The notes beneath the pieces were generated by a model, which was not told where the DNA came from, did no database searches, and was given only the letters and a program-made list of their open reading frames with translations. A stretch of DNA of 64,000 nt from contig NZ_WHUG01000002.1 of assembly GCF_009380215.1 (NCBI RefSeq), positions 558,001 through 622,000 on the forward strand, given 5' to 3'. Shown here piece by piece: positions 6,802 through 19,542 of the stretch; position 1 is the stretch's first letter, and the number at the start of each line of letters is the position of its first letter. The stretch comes from Rugamonas aquatica (GTDB lineage Bacteria; Pseudomonadota; Gammaproteobacteria; Burkholderiales; Burkholderiaceae_D). A program made the position numbers and the translations under genes.

Positions 6802-7911
6802 ATGCTCAAATTCGCCCAGCCCCAACTCGATGAAGACACCATCCAGGCCGTCGCCGCCGTGCTGCGTTCCAACTGGATCGCCACCGGCCCCAACGTGGCT
6901 GAACTGGAACGCGCCTTGTCGGAAAGCTTCAGCGGCCGCCCAACGCGCGTGCTGACGTCGGCCACGGGGGCGATGGAAATCGCGCTGCAAGTATGCGGCA
7001 TCGGCCCCGGCGACGAAGTGATCACCTCCGCGCAAAGCTTCTTCTCCGCGATGAACATGATCGTCAAGGTCGGCGCCACGCCGGTGTTCGTCGACTGCGA
7101 GCTGCACACCCGCGCCATCGACCTGGCGCAGGTGGCGGCGGCCATCACGCCGCGCACCAAGGCCATCATGCCGACCCACTTCCCCGGCGCGCTCGGCGAC
7201 ATCGACGTACTGTACGCGCTGGCCAGGCGCCATCAGCTGCGCGTGATCGAAGACGCCGCGCTGGTACAGGGCTCCTACTGGAAGGATCAGCCGATCGGCG
7301 GCTTCGGCGACATCGCCACCTTCAGCTTCCACCCGAATAAAAACATGACCACCATCGAAGGCGGCGCCATCGTCGTCGCCAGCGAGGACGAGGCCAAGCT
7401 GGTGGACCTGCTGCGCTTCCACGGCATCCAGCGCCTGCCCGACGACACGCGCGATGTCGCCGTCGCCGCCGGCAAATTCAATATGTCTGATGTCTCGGCG
7501 GTGATCGGCGTCCACCAGTTGAAGCAGCTGCCGCGCTTCCTGGCGCAGCGCGCCGCACTGGTGGAACGCTATTTCGAAAAATTCCCGCCAGTGCCAGGCG
7601 TAGTGCTGCCGCCGCAAGGCGTGCCGCGCCAGAGCTGGAATATGTTCAACGTACTGATCCCCTACGAACAGTTCGGCCACACCCGTAAGAGCTTCCGCGC
7701 CGCCCTGCAGGAGCAGGGCGTCGGCACCGGCATGTCGTACGAGGCCTGCCACCTGACCACCGTCGGCCGCAGCTACGGCTACACCGACGGCCAGTTCCCC
7801 AACGCCGAACGCATCGCGCGCGAAACCGTCACGCTGCCGCTGCACGCGTCGATGACGGCGCAGGATGTCGACCACGTGTGCGCCGTGGTCGCGCAAGTCC
7901 TCAAGGCCTGA
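6802..7911 (+). CDS. DegT/DnrJ/EryC1/StrS-family PLP aminotransferase
   Basis: A 369-residue PLP-dependent enzyme of the sugar aminotransferase fold. TSATGAMEIAL and GDEVITSAQSFFSAMNM match the cofactor-binding N-terminal part, VIEDAALVQGS supplies the Asp that contacts the pyridine nitrogen, and SFHPNKNMTTIEGG contains the Lys that forms the internal aldimine. Family members aminate keto-sugars for LPS, glycan or antibiotic biosynthesis. No other nucleotide-sugar genes are adjacent, so the substrate cannot be inferred. It stands alone between the S41 peptidase and the leftward ECF41 module. Confidence 0.88.
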   Translation: MLKFAQPQLDEDTIQAVAAVLRSNWIATGPNVAELERALSESFSGRPTRVLTSATGAMEIALQVCGIGPGDEVITSAQSFFSAMNMIVKVGATPVFVDCELHTRAIDLAQVAAAITPRTKAIMPTHFPGALGDIDVLYALARRHQLRVIEDAALVQGSYWKDQPIGGFGDIATFSFHPNKNMTTIEGGAIVVASEDEAKLVDLLRFHGIQRLPDDTRDVAVAAGKFNMSDVSAVIGVHQLKQLPRFLAQRAALVERYFEKFPPVPGVVLPPQGVPRQSWNMFNVLIPYEQFGHTRKSFRAALQEQGVGTGMSYEACHLTTVGRSYGYTDGQFPNAERIARETVTLPLHASMTAQDVDHVCAVVAQVLKA

Positions 7912-7913
7912 CC

Positions 7914-8378
7914 TTACATGCCGGGCGCCGGCACTTCAGGGATCTGGTTGCGCAGGCTGGCGTTGATGGTGTTCCAACCTTTGATGACGGCGATGGTGTA
8001 GCTGATTTCGGCGATCTCGTTGTCTGTGAAGTGCTGCTGCAGCAGCGCGAAATCGTCATCGCTCGGATGCTGGTGCGGCAGCGCGTTGACCACCTCGGCC
8101 CAGTTCAGCGCAGCGCGTTCGCGGTCGCTGAAGAAGGGCGCCTCGCGCCAGCCGGCGATGGCGTTCAGGTGGCGCGGATTGGCTTCCTGCTTGATCAGAT
8201 CGCGCCAGTGCATATCGATGCACACTCCGCAGCCGTTGATCTGCGATACGCGCAGATTGATCAGCTCCACCAGGCGCGGGCCCAGCGAGCTTTTCTTGAC
8301 GGTGCCGGACAGCGCGATCATCGCCTGCAGGTTGGCATGTGCGAGCTGGAAGAAGGGGATGCGTGCGGAGTGGTTCAT
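7914..8378 (-). CDS. Carboxymuconolactone decarboxylase/AhpD-like protein, ECF41 target
   Basis: A 154-residue all-helical protein of the carboxymuconolactone decarboxylase/AhpD family. The redox motif NGCGVCIDMHWRDL gives the CxxC pair plus His seen in the peroxidase-like branch, so it probably acts as a thiol-dependent reductase rather than as a decarboxylase. It lies directly downstream of the ECF41 sigma gene and has its own ECF41 promoter at 8433-8459. ECF41 sigma factors are known to be encoded next to and to control a carboxymuconolactone decarboxylase, oxidoreductase or epimerase gene, so this is the expected target. Confidence 0.9.
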   Translation of the reverse strand: MNHSARIPFFQLAHANLQAMIALSGTVKKSSLGPRLVELINLRVSQINGCGVCIDMHWRDLIKQEANPRHLNAIAGWREAPFFSDRERAALNWAEVVNALPHQHPSDDDFALLQQHFTDNEIAEISYTIAVIKGWNTINASLRNQIPEVPAPGM

Positions 8379-8432
8379 GATGGTGCCTTTCGGTCGTTTG
8401 AGGGCACACCATTGCGCCCTCCATACCTGTTA

Positions 8433-8459
8433 GACGCCCCGGCTTTCCATGCTGTGACA
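8433..8459 (-). promoter_or_regulatory. ECF41-type promoter of the decarboxylase-like gene
   Basis: Leftward TGTCACA (8453-8459), exactly 16 bp, then CGTC (8433-8436). This is the published ECF41 target motif, with -35 TGTCACA and -10 CGTC. It lies 55 bp before the start codon at 8378. Confidence 0.88.
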
Positions 8460-8476
8460 GCTTTTCAGAAAAAATC

Positions 8477-9346
8477 TCAAATAAATTGCGGCACGCCGGT
8501 CAGCTTGTCCGGATTGCGCACGATGAATATCGACACGATGCGGCCATCCTCCACCAGGAAGGACTGCGCCGACTCCAGCTTGCCGCCCACGTAGCGCACC
8601 AGCCCCGGAGCGCCGTTGACGCGCGCCGCCCGGTAGGCGACCTTGTTCGGATTCTGGTGCTCCAGCGACCAGTACACGCCGGCCACGCGCCCCGCGCCAT
8701 GCAGGATGTGCAGGAAGGAGTTGACCTTGCCGCCGCCGTCGGCCACGAGCTGCACGTCGCCCGCCATCATCGCCTTCATGGCCGCGCGGTCGCCGACCTT
8801 GGCCGCCTCGATGAATTTGCCCAGCAGGTCGCGGTGCCGGTCCTTCGGCACGTCGAAGCGCGGCTTCTGCTGCTGCACGCGCTCCTGCGCGCGGTGCACC
8901 ATCTGCCGGCACGCCGCCTCGCTCTTGCCCAGTACATCGGCGATATCGGCGTAGTCGTGATCGAACACCTGCCGCATCAGGAAGGCCGCGCGCTCCTCCG
9001 GCGACAGGCGCTCCAGCACCCACAGGAAGGCCACCGACACCTCGCTCGCCATCTCCGCGCTGCTCTCGGGCGTGCGCTCGTCCAGCTCCACGATGGGTTC
9101 CGGCAGCCACCAGCCGACATAGGACTCGCGCTCCGCCATGCGCCCGCGCAGGCGGTCGATGGCGAGGCGGGTGGTGATCGTCACCAGCCAGGCCTCGGCC
9201 GATTGCACGGCCTCCTGCGCGCTGCCGTGCCAGCGCAGCCAGGCATCCTGCACCACGTCCTCGGCGTCGGCGCGCGTGCCGAGCATGCGGTAGGCGATGG
9301 AGAACAGTCGTGGACGCAGGGCGTCGAAGGCGATGGTGTCTGTCAT
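8477..9346 (-). CDS. ECF41-family RNA polymerase sigma factor (SigJ-like)
   Basis: A 289-residue extracytoplasmic-function sigma factor. Regions sigma2 (about residues 8-75) and sigma4 (about 125-180, with DHDYADIADVLGKSEAACRQ as the helix-turn-helix) are followed by a C-terminal SnoaL-like domain of about 100 residues. Three ECF41 hallmarks are present: WLPEP in the linker, DGGGKV in the extension, and NPDKL near the end. In this family the C-terminal domain replaces a separate anti-sigma factor and modulates activity. The gene carries its own ECF41 promoter (9377-9403) and sits upstream of the carboxymuconolactone decarboxylase-like target. The trigger is unknown. Confidence 0.95.
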   Translation of the reverse strand: MTDTIAFDALRPRLFSIAYRMLGTRADAEDVVQDAWLRWHGSAQEAVQSAEAWLVTITTRLAIDRLRGRMAERESYVGWWLPEPIVELDERTPESSAEMASEVSVAFLWVLERLSPEERAAFLMRQVFDHDYADIADVLGKSEAACRQMVHRAQERVQQQKPRFDVPKDRHRDLLGKFIEAAKVGDRAAMKAMMAGDVQLVADGGGKVNSFLHILHGAGRVAGVYWSLEHQNPNKVAYRAARVNGAPGLVRYVGGKLESAQSFLVEDGRIVSIFIVRNPDKLTGVPQFI

Positions 9347-9376
9347 GGCGGGTAAAAGTAGTCGTCGTCCAGCTTA

Positions 9377-9403
9377 GACGTGGCGGCATTCCATTTTGTG
9401 ACA
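9377..9403 (-). promoter_or_regulatory. ECF41-type autoregulatory promoter
   Basis: Leftward TGTCACA (9397-9403), exactly 16 bp, then CGTC (9377-9380), about 30 bp before the sigma gene start at 9346. The same motif and spacing precede the target gene, so the sigma factor very probably drives its own transcription. Confidence 0.85.
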
Positions 9404-9637
9404 GTGTTGCACAACTGTTGATCCCGTGTTGGTTTTGCAGCACCCCGCAGTGCAGCAAATGAAATACAACACTGTCCGAAAAATCATTTTACGTTCCCGC
9501 CGCAAACCGCACCAATGCACAGCAGTGGTGATGCCTCTTTATCCAGAATGTGAATTTAGATGTACGTAATGATTCGTGTGCGGCGCAACAAATTTTCCCT
9601 ACTCTGACATGACTACTCAACAATAACGGGAACCGCC

Positions 9638-10770
<1,133 letters not shown>

Positions 10771-10771
<1 letters not shown>

Positions 10772-11421
10772 TGGGGGCCGCAACCATGCGTCTACAGGCG
10801 CACCGGCTGGCCTGCGCGCGCGGCGAGCGGCAGCTGTTCAGCGATCTCAATTTCGAACTGCAAAGCGGCGAAGCCTTGTGGCTCAAGGGCGGCAACGGCA
10901 GCGGCAAAACCAGCCTGCTGCGATTGCTGTGCGGCCTGGGACGGCCGCTGGCGGGGGAGGTGCGCTGGAACGGCCGTCCTATCCAGCAACTGCGCGAGGA
11001 CTACCACCGCCAGCTGATTTACTGCGGCCACGCCAGCGCCGTCAAGGACGACCTGTCAGCCTGGGAGAACGTCGCCACCGCCAGCACCTTGTCCGGTACC
11101 GCATGCAGCCGTGAGCAGGCCGTGGTGGCGTTGGTCAGCGTGGGACTGGGCAGCGCCGCCGACCTGCCTGCGCGCGCGCTGTCGCAAGGGCAGCGGCGCC
11201 GGGTCGCTCTGGCGCGGCTGGCGATCGATCCGCTGCCGCCGTTGCTGCTGCTGGATGAACCATTCGTCGCGCTGGACCAGACGGCGGTGCAGTCCCTGTG
11301 CCGCACGTTGAACCGGCACCTGGCGTCGGGCGGAATGCTGATCTACACCACGCACCAGGCGCAGGCCTTGCAGGCGCGGCGTCTGGAGCAGTTCGACCTG
11401 GACCGGCTACTGCCATGCTGA
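10771..11421 (+). CDS. ccmA: Heme exporter ATP-binding protein CcmA
   Basis: The ABC ATPase of the system I cytochrome c maturation exporter CcmABCD, which drives release of heme-loaded CcmE. Walker A is GGNGSGKTS, the signature is LSQGQRRRVALARL, and Walker B is LLLLDEPF; a His (TTHQ) completes the site. The ATG at 10771 overlaps the stop of the sigma-54 activator; a second in-frame ATG at 10786, with GGGGG before it, is equally possible and would shorten the protein by five residues. It overlaps ccmB by seven bases. First structural gene of a nine-gene operon. Confidence 0.93.
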
Positions 11422-12083
11422 CCGCGCTGGCGCATGTGATACGGCGCGACCTGTTGCTGGCCTTCCGCCGCCGCACCGACATTCTGAGCACGCTGACGTT
11501 TTTCGTCATCGTCTGCACCCTGTTCCCGCTGGGCGTGGGGCCGGAGCCGGAACTGCTGCGCACACTGGGCCCCGGCGTGCTGTGGGTCGCCGCGCTGCTG
11601 GCCAGCACGCTGGCGTTGAACCGCCTGTTCGGCCTCGATCACGCCGACGGCACGCTGGAGCAGATGCTGCTGTCGTCCGAACCGCTGGTGCTGATCGTGG
11701 CCGGCAAGGTGGCTGCGCATTGGCTCATCAGCGGCCTGCCGCTGGTGCTGTTGACGCCCTTGCTGGCCTTGCAGTTTGGCCTGGACGGGCAGGCGACAAC
11801 GTCGCTGGCACTGAGCCTGCTGGTCGGCACGCCGGCACTGAGCCTGGTGGGCGCCATCGGCGCCGCGCTCACGCTGGATGTGCGGGGCGGCGGCGTGCTG
11901 GTGGCCTTGCTGGTGCTGCCGCTGTACGCGCCGGTGCTGATCTTCGGCGCCGGCGCCGCGGTCGCTGATGCGGGCAGCAGCACGGCCGAAGCCAACCTGC
12001 TGCTGCTGGCCGGCCTGCTGGCCGGCGCCGCCGCGCTGGCGCCATGGGCCACCGCATCCGCATTGCGTATTTCATTGGAATGA
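11415..12083 (+). CDS. ccmB: Heme exporter membrane protein CcmB
   Basis: A 222-residue integral membrane protein with about six hydrophobic segments, the membrane partner of CcmA. The N-terminus (MLTALAHVIRRDLLLAFRRR) and the sequence LFGLDHADGTLEQMLLSSEP are typical for CcmB. The start lies inside the end of ccmA, so translation is coupled. It acts in the inner membrane in the CcmABCD complex that processes heme for attachment to apocytochromes. Confidence 0.93.
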   Translation: MLTALAHVIRRDLLLAFRRRTDILSTLTFFVIVCTLFPLGVGPEPELLRTLGPGVLWVAALLASTLALNRLFGLDHADGTLEQMLLSSEPLVLIVAGKVAAHWLISGLPLVLLTPLLALQFGLDGQATTSLALSLLVGTPALSLVGAIGAALTLDVRGGGVLVALLVLPLYAPVLIFGAGAAVADAGSSTAEANLLLLAGLLAGAAALAPWATASALRISLE

Positions 12084-12102
12084 CTGAAGAAGGAACATCA
12101 TC

Positions 12103-12888
12103 GTGCTGAGTATCCGAACCACCTACACCGCCGACGCGGGAGCGCCGCGCACCGGCCGCTGGCTGCGCTACGCCGCGCCGCAGGCCTTCTTCCCGCTGGC
12201 CGGCCGTGCCATACCCTGGCTGCTGGCCGCCGCGCTGCTGCTGTCGGCGATTGGCCTGTATATCGGCCTGTTCGCCGCGCCGACCGATTTCCAGCAGGGC
12301 GACGCCTACCGCATCATCTTCGTCCACGTGCCTGCGGCCTGGCTGTCGATGCTGATCTACGTGGCGATGGCATTCTGGGCCGCCGTCGGCCTGGTGCTGA
12401 ACACGCGGCTGTCGTCGATGATGGCCAGCGCGCTGGCGCCCACCGGCGCGCTATTCACGTTCCTGGCGCTGTGGACCGGCGCGCTGTGGGGCAAACCGAC
12501 GTGGGGCGCGTGGTGGGTGTGGGATGCGCGGTTGACGTCGGAGCTGATACTGCTATTCCTCTACATCGGCTTCATGGCGCTGCAGGCGGCGATATCGGAC
12601 CCGCGCCGCGCCGACCGCGCCGGCGCGGTACTGGCCCTGGTGGGCGTGGTCAACGTGCCGGTGATTTACTTCTCCGTCCAGTGGTGGAACACGCTGCATC
12701 AGGGTTCATCGATATCGCTGCGCAGCGCGCCGACGATGGCGACGCTGATGCTGCAAGGGATGCTGATTATGACGCTGGCGCTGTGGGCCTACGCCATTGC
12801 CGCCACGCTGCAAAGGCTGCGCGCCATCGTACTGGAGCGCGAGCGGCACACGGAATGGGTACAACGTTACGTCACGGAGCAACGATGA
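12103..12888 (+). CDS. ccmC: Heme-handling membrane protein CcmC
   Basis: A 261-residue inner-membrane protein starting at GTG 12103. It carries the tryptophan-rich heme-handling motif (WGKPTWGAWWVWDARLTS) and conserved periplasmic His residues (FVHVPAAW and WWNTLHQG) that ligate heme. CcmC loads heme onto CcmE. The N-terminal 35 residues before the first helix are longer than usual. Stop and ccmD start overlap (ATGA). Confidence 0.95.
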   Translation: MLSIRTTYTADAGAPRTGRWLRYAAPQAFFPLAGRAIPWLLAAALLLSAIGLYIGLFAAPTDFQQGDAYRIIFVHVPAAWLSMLIYVAMAFWAAVGLVLNTRLSSMMASALAPTGALFTFLALWTGALWGKPTWGAWWVWDARLTSELILLFLYIGFMALQAAISDPRRADRAGAVLALVGVVNVPVIYFSVQWWNTLHQGSSISLRSAPTMATLMLQGMLIMTLALWAYAIAATLQRLRAIVLERERHTEWVQRYVTEQR

Positions 12889-13061
12889 TTTGGGATAGCT
12901 GGAGCGATTTGGTCGCGATGGGTGGATATGCGAAGTACGTATGGGGTTCATTCGCCGTCGTGGCGCTGGTGCTGGCAGGGGAGCAGGCCACATTGGCGCT
13001 GCGCCGCCGCGCCGCCTTGACGTCGGCACGCTCGGTGCCGGCATCGGGAACGCGCGCATGA
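12885..13061 (+). CDS. ccmD: Small heme exporter subunit CcmD
   Basis: A 58-residue protein with one membrane helix ([17 protein letters not shown]), preceded by MGGYAKYVW, the short recognisable CcmD stretch, and followed by a basic tail. It stabilises the CcmC-CcmE complex. It overlaps ccmC by four bases and ccmE by four bases. Identification rests on size, topology and its fixed operon position. Confidence 0.88.
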   Translation: MIWDSWSDLVAMGGYAKYVWGSFAVVALVLAGEQATLALRRRAALTSARSVPASGTRA

Positions 13062-13501
13062 CGCGCCGTCAACAGCGTCTGGCCTTGCTGGCCGCCGCCT
13101 TGAGCGCGCTGCTGGTGGCGGCCTGGCTGATACTGTCCGCGTTCCAGAAAAACCTGGTGTTCTTCTTCACGCCCAGCCAGGTGCTGGCGGGCGAAGCGCC
13201 GCGCAACAAGAGCTTCCGCATGGGCGGCATGGTCGAGCCGAACAGCCTGAAACGCGAAGCCGACGGCATCACCGTCAGCTTCATCGTCACGGACACGGTG
13301 CAGCGCCTGCCGGTGCATTATCGCGGCATCCTGCCGGACCTGTTCAAGGAAGGCAAGGGCGTGGTCGCACAGGGAAAGCTGGGCAACGACCACCGTTTCG
13401 TGGCCGAGGAGGTGCTGGCCAAGCACGATGAAAACTACATGCCGCCGGATGCAGCATACGCGCTGAAGAAAGGCCGTCAATCCGCCAAGGTGGACAAATG
13501 A
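13058..13501 (+). CDS. ccmE: Heme chaperone CcmE
   Basis: A 147-residue membrane-anchored periplasmic heme chaperone. A single N-terminal helix (about residues 8-30) is followed by an OB-fold domain. The heme-binding His lies in [12 protein letters not shown], with the conserved Tyr four residues later. It receives heme from CcmC and passes it to CcmF/CcmH. It is translationally coupled to both neighbours through ATGA overlaps. Confidence 0.95.
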   Translation: MTRRQQRLALLAAALSALLVAAWLILSAFQKNLVFFFTPSQVLAGEAPRNKSFRMGGMVEPNSLKREADGITVSFIVTDTVQRLPVHYRGILPDLFKEGKGVVAQGKLGNDHRFVAEEVLAKHDENYMPPDAAYALKKGRQSAKVDK

Positions 13502-15471
13502 TCGCCGAACTGGGTAACTTCGCATTGATGCTCGCATTGGCCCTGGCGCTGGTGCAGGCCAGCCTGCCGCTGCTCGGCGCGTGGCGCGGCAACCAGCGCT
13601 GGATCGCGCTGGCGCGGCCCGCTGCGGCCGGGCAGTTTGTCTTCGTCAGCGCCGCCTTCGGCTGCCTGCTGGCGGCGTTTGTGGACAACGACTTCTCGGT
13701 GGCGTACGTGGCGACCAACTCCAACTCCATGCTGCCGATTTACTATCGCGTGGCAGCGGTATGGGGCGGCCACGAAGGCTCGCTGCTGCTGTGGGTGCAG
13801 ATACTGGCCGGGTGGACGGCGGCGGTGGCGGTGTTCAGCTGCCGCCTGCCACCGGCGATGACGGCGCGCGTGCTGGGCGTGATGGCGTGGATCAGCGTCG
13901 GCTTCCTGCTGTTCATGCTGTTCACGTCCAATCCATTCGACCGCCTGCTGCCGGCCGCGCGCGATGGCCGCGATCTCAATCCGCTGCTACAGGATTTCGG
14001 CATGATTATCCATCCGCCCTTGCTGTACATGGGCTACGTCGGCTTTTCGGTGGCCTTCGCGTTCGCCATCGCGGCGCTGCTGGGCGGCCAGCTGGATGCG
14101 GCATGGGCGCGCTGGTCGCGGCCGTGGACGCTGGTGGCGTGGGCCTTCCTCACGCTGGGCATCTTCATGGGCAGCTTCTGGGCCTACTATGAACTGGGCT
14201 GGGGCGGCTGGTGGTTCTGGGACGCGGTGGAAAACGCCTCTTTCATGCCCTGGCTGGTCGGCACGGCGCTGATACATTCGCTGGCGGTCACGGAGAAGCG
14301 CGGCAGCTTCAAGAACTGGACGGTGCTGCTGGCGATCGTCGCGTTCTCGCTGTCGCTGTTGGGAACCTTCCTGGTGCGCTCTGGCGTGCTGACATCGGTG
14401 CATGCCTTCGCCACCGACCCTCGCAGGGGTCTGTTCATCCTGGTGTTCCTGGCGATAGTCATCGGCGGCTCACTGGCGCTGTATGCGTGGCGCGCCCCGT
14501 CGGTAGGGTTGGGCGGCCGGTTCGCGCTGTTCTCGCGGGAGTCGCTGCTGTTGTTGAATAACGTGCTGCTGCTGACGGCGGCCGCCACGGTCCTGCTGGG
14601 GACTCTGTATCCCTTGCTGCTGGATGCGCTGGACCTCGGCAAGATATCGGTGGGCGCGCCGTACTTCGAGGCGGTGTTTGTGCCGCTGATGCTGCCGGTG
14701 CTGGCGTTGATGGCTGCCGCTCCCTTCGTCGAATGGAAAGCGGCGGAGCTGCGGCCGGTGCTGGCGCGCGTGTCGCGCATCGGCCAGGCCTCGTTGCTGT
14801 TTGGCCTGGCGGCCTGGCTGGGCTGGAAGCTGACGCCGGCCGTCGCGGGCGGCTTGATGCTGGCGGTGTGGATCGTACTCGGCACGGTGCTGCATCTGTT
14901 CCAGCGCGTGGCAACGGCGGGGGAGGGCGTGTCGCTTCGCCGCCATCTCGGCAAGCAGCCGTTGAGCTACTGGGGCATGTTGGCGGGCCATGCAGGCGTG
15001 GCGGTGTTCGTGGTCGGCGTCACGTTGGTCAAGGGCGGCGAGGTGTCCGAGGATGCGAGCCTGCGCGTCGGCGACAGCATCGTCAGCAACGGCTGGCGCT
15101 ACAGCTTTACCGCGCTGGAGAAAGTCGACGGCCCGAACTACATCGCCGCCCGGGCCACCTTCGAAGTACAGGGAGCGGATGGCCGGGTGCTGGTGCTGCG
15201 GCCGGAAAAACGCTATTACACCGTGCAGCAGATGCCGATGACCGAAGCGGCCATCGATCGCGGCTTCACGCGGGACATATACCTGTCGCTGGGTGAGCCG
15301 GGCAAGGGTGGCGCGTGGGCGGTGCGCTTGCAGAACAAGCCATTCGTCGGCTGGATCTGGGCGGGGTGCCTGATTATCGCCAGTGGCGGCCTGCTTGCCG
15401 CATCCGACAAGCGCTACCGGTTGGCGCGGCAGGGAAGCGTCTCCCCGTCCGCCGCAGCAGTTCCGATTTAA
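13498..15471 (+). CDS. ccmF: Cytochrome c heme lyase subunit CcmF
   Basis: A 657-residue multi-spanning inner-membrane protein, normal length for CcmF. It carries the tryptophan-rich signature ([19 protein letters not shown]) and the region [15 protein letters not shown] with its conserved His. A large periplasmic loop lies near the C-terminus. CcmF, together with CcmH and CcmI, ligates heme to CxxCH motifs of apocytochromes. It overlaps the ccmE stop and is followed after 12 bases by ccmG. Confidence 0.95.
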   Translation: MIAELGNFALMLALALALVQASLPLLGAWRGNQRWIALARPAAAGQFVFVSAAFGCLLAAFVDNDFSVAYVATNSNSMLPIYYRVAAVWGGHEGSLLLWVQILAGWTAAVAVFSCRLPPAMTARVLGVMAWISVGFLLFMLFTSNPFDRLLPAARDGRDLNPLLQDFGMIIHPPLLYMGYVGFSVAFAFAIAALLGGQLDAAWARWSRPWTLVAWAFLTLGIFMGSFWAYYELGWGGWWFWDAVENASFMPWLVGTALIHSLAVTEKRGSFKNWTVLLAIVAFSLSLLGTFLVRSGVLTSVHAFATDPRRGLFILVFLAIVIGGSLALYAWRAPSVGLGGRFALFSRESLLLLNNVLLLTAAATVLLGTLYPLLLDALDLGKISVGAPYFEAVFVPLMLPVLALMAAAPFVEWKAAELRPVLARVSRIGQASLLFGLAAWLGWKLTPAVAGGLMLAVWIVLGTVLHLFQRVATAGEGVSLRRHLGKQPLSYWGMLAGHAGVAVFVVGVTLVKGGEVSEDASLRVGDSIVSNGWRYSFTALEKVDGPNYIAARATFEVQGADGRVLVLRPEKRYYTVQQMPMTEAAIDRGFTRDIYLSLGEPGKGGAWAVRLQNKPFVGWIWAGCLIIASGGLLAASDKRYRLARQGSVSPSAAAVPI

Positions 15472-15483
15472 TCTGGAGAGAAC

Positions 15484-16011
15484 ATGAAACGATACATCGT
15501 GCCGCTGGGCGGCTTTGCGGTACTGCTGGTTTTCCTGGGCATAGGCTTGCGGCTCAAACCGCAGGAGATTCCGTCGCCGCTGATCGGCAAGCACGCGCCG
15601 GAATTCTCGCTGCCGCAGGTCGAGGATGCGGGGCGTACCTTCAATTCGAAGGACATGGTGGGCAAGGTGTGGGTGCTGAACGTGTGGGCCTCGTGGTGCG
15701 CGCCGTGCCGCGCCGAGCATCCCGTGCTGCTGGAGTTTTCACGGCTGGCGGCCGCGCCGGTGGTGGGGCTGAACTACAACGATGCGCGTGGCGATAGCCA
15801 GAAGTGGCTGCGGGAGTTCGGCAATCCTTACCAGGTGTCCGCGTTCGACGGCGATGGCAAGACCGGCATCGAGTTCGGCGTGTACGGCGTGCCGGAGACC
15901 TTCGTCATCGACAAGCAGGGGCAGATACGCCTGAAGCTCACCGGGCCGTTGACCTCCGAACTGATACGCGAAAAGCTGCTGCCGATCATACGAGAGCTGA
16001 ATCATGCTTGA
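15484..16011 (+). CDS. ccmG: Thiol:disulfide interchange protein CcmG/DsbE
   Basis: A 175-residue membrane-anchored thioredoxin-fold protein. After an N-terminal helix (about residues 7-22) comes the thioredoxin domain with the active site WASWCAPCRAEHP and the cis-Pro region GVPETFVID. It keeps the CxxCH thiols of apocytochromes reduced for heme attachment. It overlaps the following ccmH by eight bases. Confidence 0.94.
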   Translation: MKRYIVPLGGFAVLLVFLGIGLRLKPQEIPSPLIGKHAPEFSLPQVEDAGRTFNSKDMVGKVWVLNVWASWCAPCRAEHPVLLEFSRLAAAPVVGLNYNDARGDSQKWLREFGNPYQVSAFDGDGKTGIEFGVYGVPETFVIDKQGQIRLKLTGPLTSELIREKLLPIIRELNHA

Positions 16012-16435
16012 GCTGCGACGTAGTCTGGCGTGCCTGGCTGCGGCATGGTCTTTGCTGGCGCAGGCCGCGCCATCTGCGGCGGATGTGGCGGCCGATGCAG
16101 CGCTGGAGTTGCGCGTTCAGCACGTGGCCGAGCAACTGCGGTGCCTGGTCTGCCAGAACCAGACTATCGCCGACTCGCATGCCCAGCTGGCGCTGGATCT
16201 GAAGAAGGAAGCGCGTACCCAGTTGGCGCGTGGCCGTTCGGAGCAGGATGTGATTGATTTCATGGTGCAGCGCTACGGCGACTTCGTGTTGTACCGGCCG
16301 CCGTTCAAGGCCAATACCTGGCTGCTTTGGCTGGGACCATTCGCGCTGTTGGCGGCCGGCCTGCTGGCGCTCTTGTATCAATTGCGGCAACGCGGCCTCG
16401 CGGAAGGCGAGCTCGCAATGGAGGATTCGGAATGA
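16004..16435 (+). CDS. ccmH: Cytochrome c maturation protein CcmH
   Basis: A 143-residue protein with a signal peptide, the redox motif LRCLVCQNQ that defines the CcmH/CcmL family, and one C-terminal membrane helix (WLLWLGPFALLAAGLLALLY). It is the short single-domain form, so the TPR part is encoded separately by the next gene. It works with CcmG and CcmF in thioreduction and heme ligation. Confidence 0.94.
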   Translation: MLELRRSLACLAAAWSLLAQAAPSAADVAADAALELRVQHVAEQLRCLVCQNQTIADSHAQLALDLKKEARTQLARGRSEQDVIDFMVQRYGDFVLYRPPFKANTWLLWLGPFALLAAGLLALLYQLRQRGLAEGELAMEDSE

Positions 16436-17148
16436 CGAGGTTTATCCTGATCGCGGGCGCCATGCTGGCCTGCAGTCTGCTGTTTGTGCTGCCACCGTTG
16501 TTGCGCCGCGAGGTCGGCGGCGACGCTCCCGTGAAGCTGCCGCGCCAGCGCTGGCCGGTGATACTGGTTGGACTGTTCGTCCCGCTGCTGGCGGCATCGC
16601 TGTATGCGGTGCTGGGCAACCCGGCAGCGCTGGTGCTGCCATCGGAGCCCGCGCTGGCCGCTGTATCGCCTGGTGCCGTTAGTGCAGCCGGTGCTGCCGT
16701 CGGTCCTGAACAGGTCGAAGCCATGGTCGCCCGCCTGGCCGCGCGTCTCGCCAGGGAGCCCAATGACGCCGGTGGCTGGCGCATGCTGGCGCGTTCCTAC
16801 GAAACGCTACGCCGCTTCGACCAGGCAGCCGATGCGTACCGCCATGTGCTGACGCTGGAACCGGCCACGCCGGAGCTGCTGGTGGATTATGCGGTCGTAC
16901 TGGGTATGACGCTCAATACCTCACTGGTCGGCGAACCCGAAGCCCTGATCGCCCGTGCGCTGGCAATCGACCCGAATCACGTCCAGGCCCTGGCGCTGTC
17001 GGGCAGTGCGGCGCTGGAACGCGGCGATTATGCAAGCGCCGTCAAACCATGGAAGAAAATACTGGCGCTGGTGCCGGCGGATTCGGATATCGGGAAATCG
17101 ATCTCGGCGAATATCGCCCAAGCGGAGGCACAGGCGCAGCAACGATAA
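16432..17148 (+). CDS. ccmI: Cytochrome c maturation TPR protein CcmI
   Basis: A 238-residue protein with two N-terminal membrane helices (about residues 3-20 and 42-60) and a periplasmic TPR domain (about 95-238; DAGGWRMLARSYETLRRFDQ is a TPR helix pair). CcmI binds the C-terminus of apocytochromes and presents them to the heme lyase. It overlaps the ccmH stop by four bases and is the last gene of the operon; a hairpin at 17149-17170 follows before the convergent GroEL gene. Confidence 0.92.
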   Translation: MTRFILIAGAMLACSLLFVLPPLLRREVGGDAPVKLPRQRWPVILVGLFVPLLAASLYAVLGNPAALVLPSEPALAAVSPGAVSAAGAAVGPEQVEAMVARLAARLAREPNDAGGWRMLARSYETLRRFDQAADAYRHVLTLEPATPELLVDYAVVLGMTLNTSLVGEPEALIARALAIDPNHVQALALSGSAALERGDYASAVKPWKKILALVPADSDIGKSISANIAQAEAQAQQR

Positions 17149-17170
17149 GGCCGCGCCTGTGCAGGCGGCC
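17149..17170. terminator. Hairpin between convergent operons
   Basis: CGCCTG (17154-17159) pairs with CAGGCG (17162-17167), flanked by further GGCC complementarity with a small bulge. It fills the whole 23-bp gap between ccmI and the leftward GroEL gene. There is no T tract, so termination is only inferred. Confidence 0.35.
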
Positions 17171-17171
17171 G

Positions 17172-19540
<2,369 letters not shown>

Positions 19541-19542
19541 GT

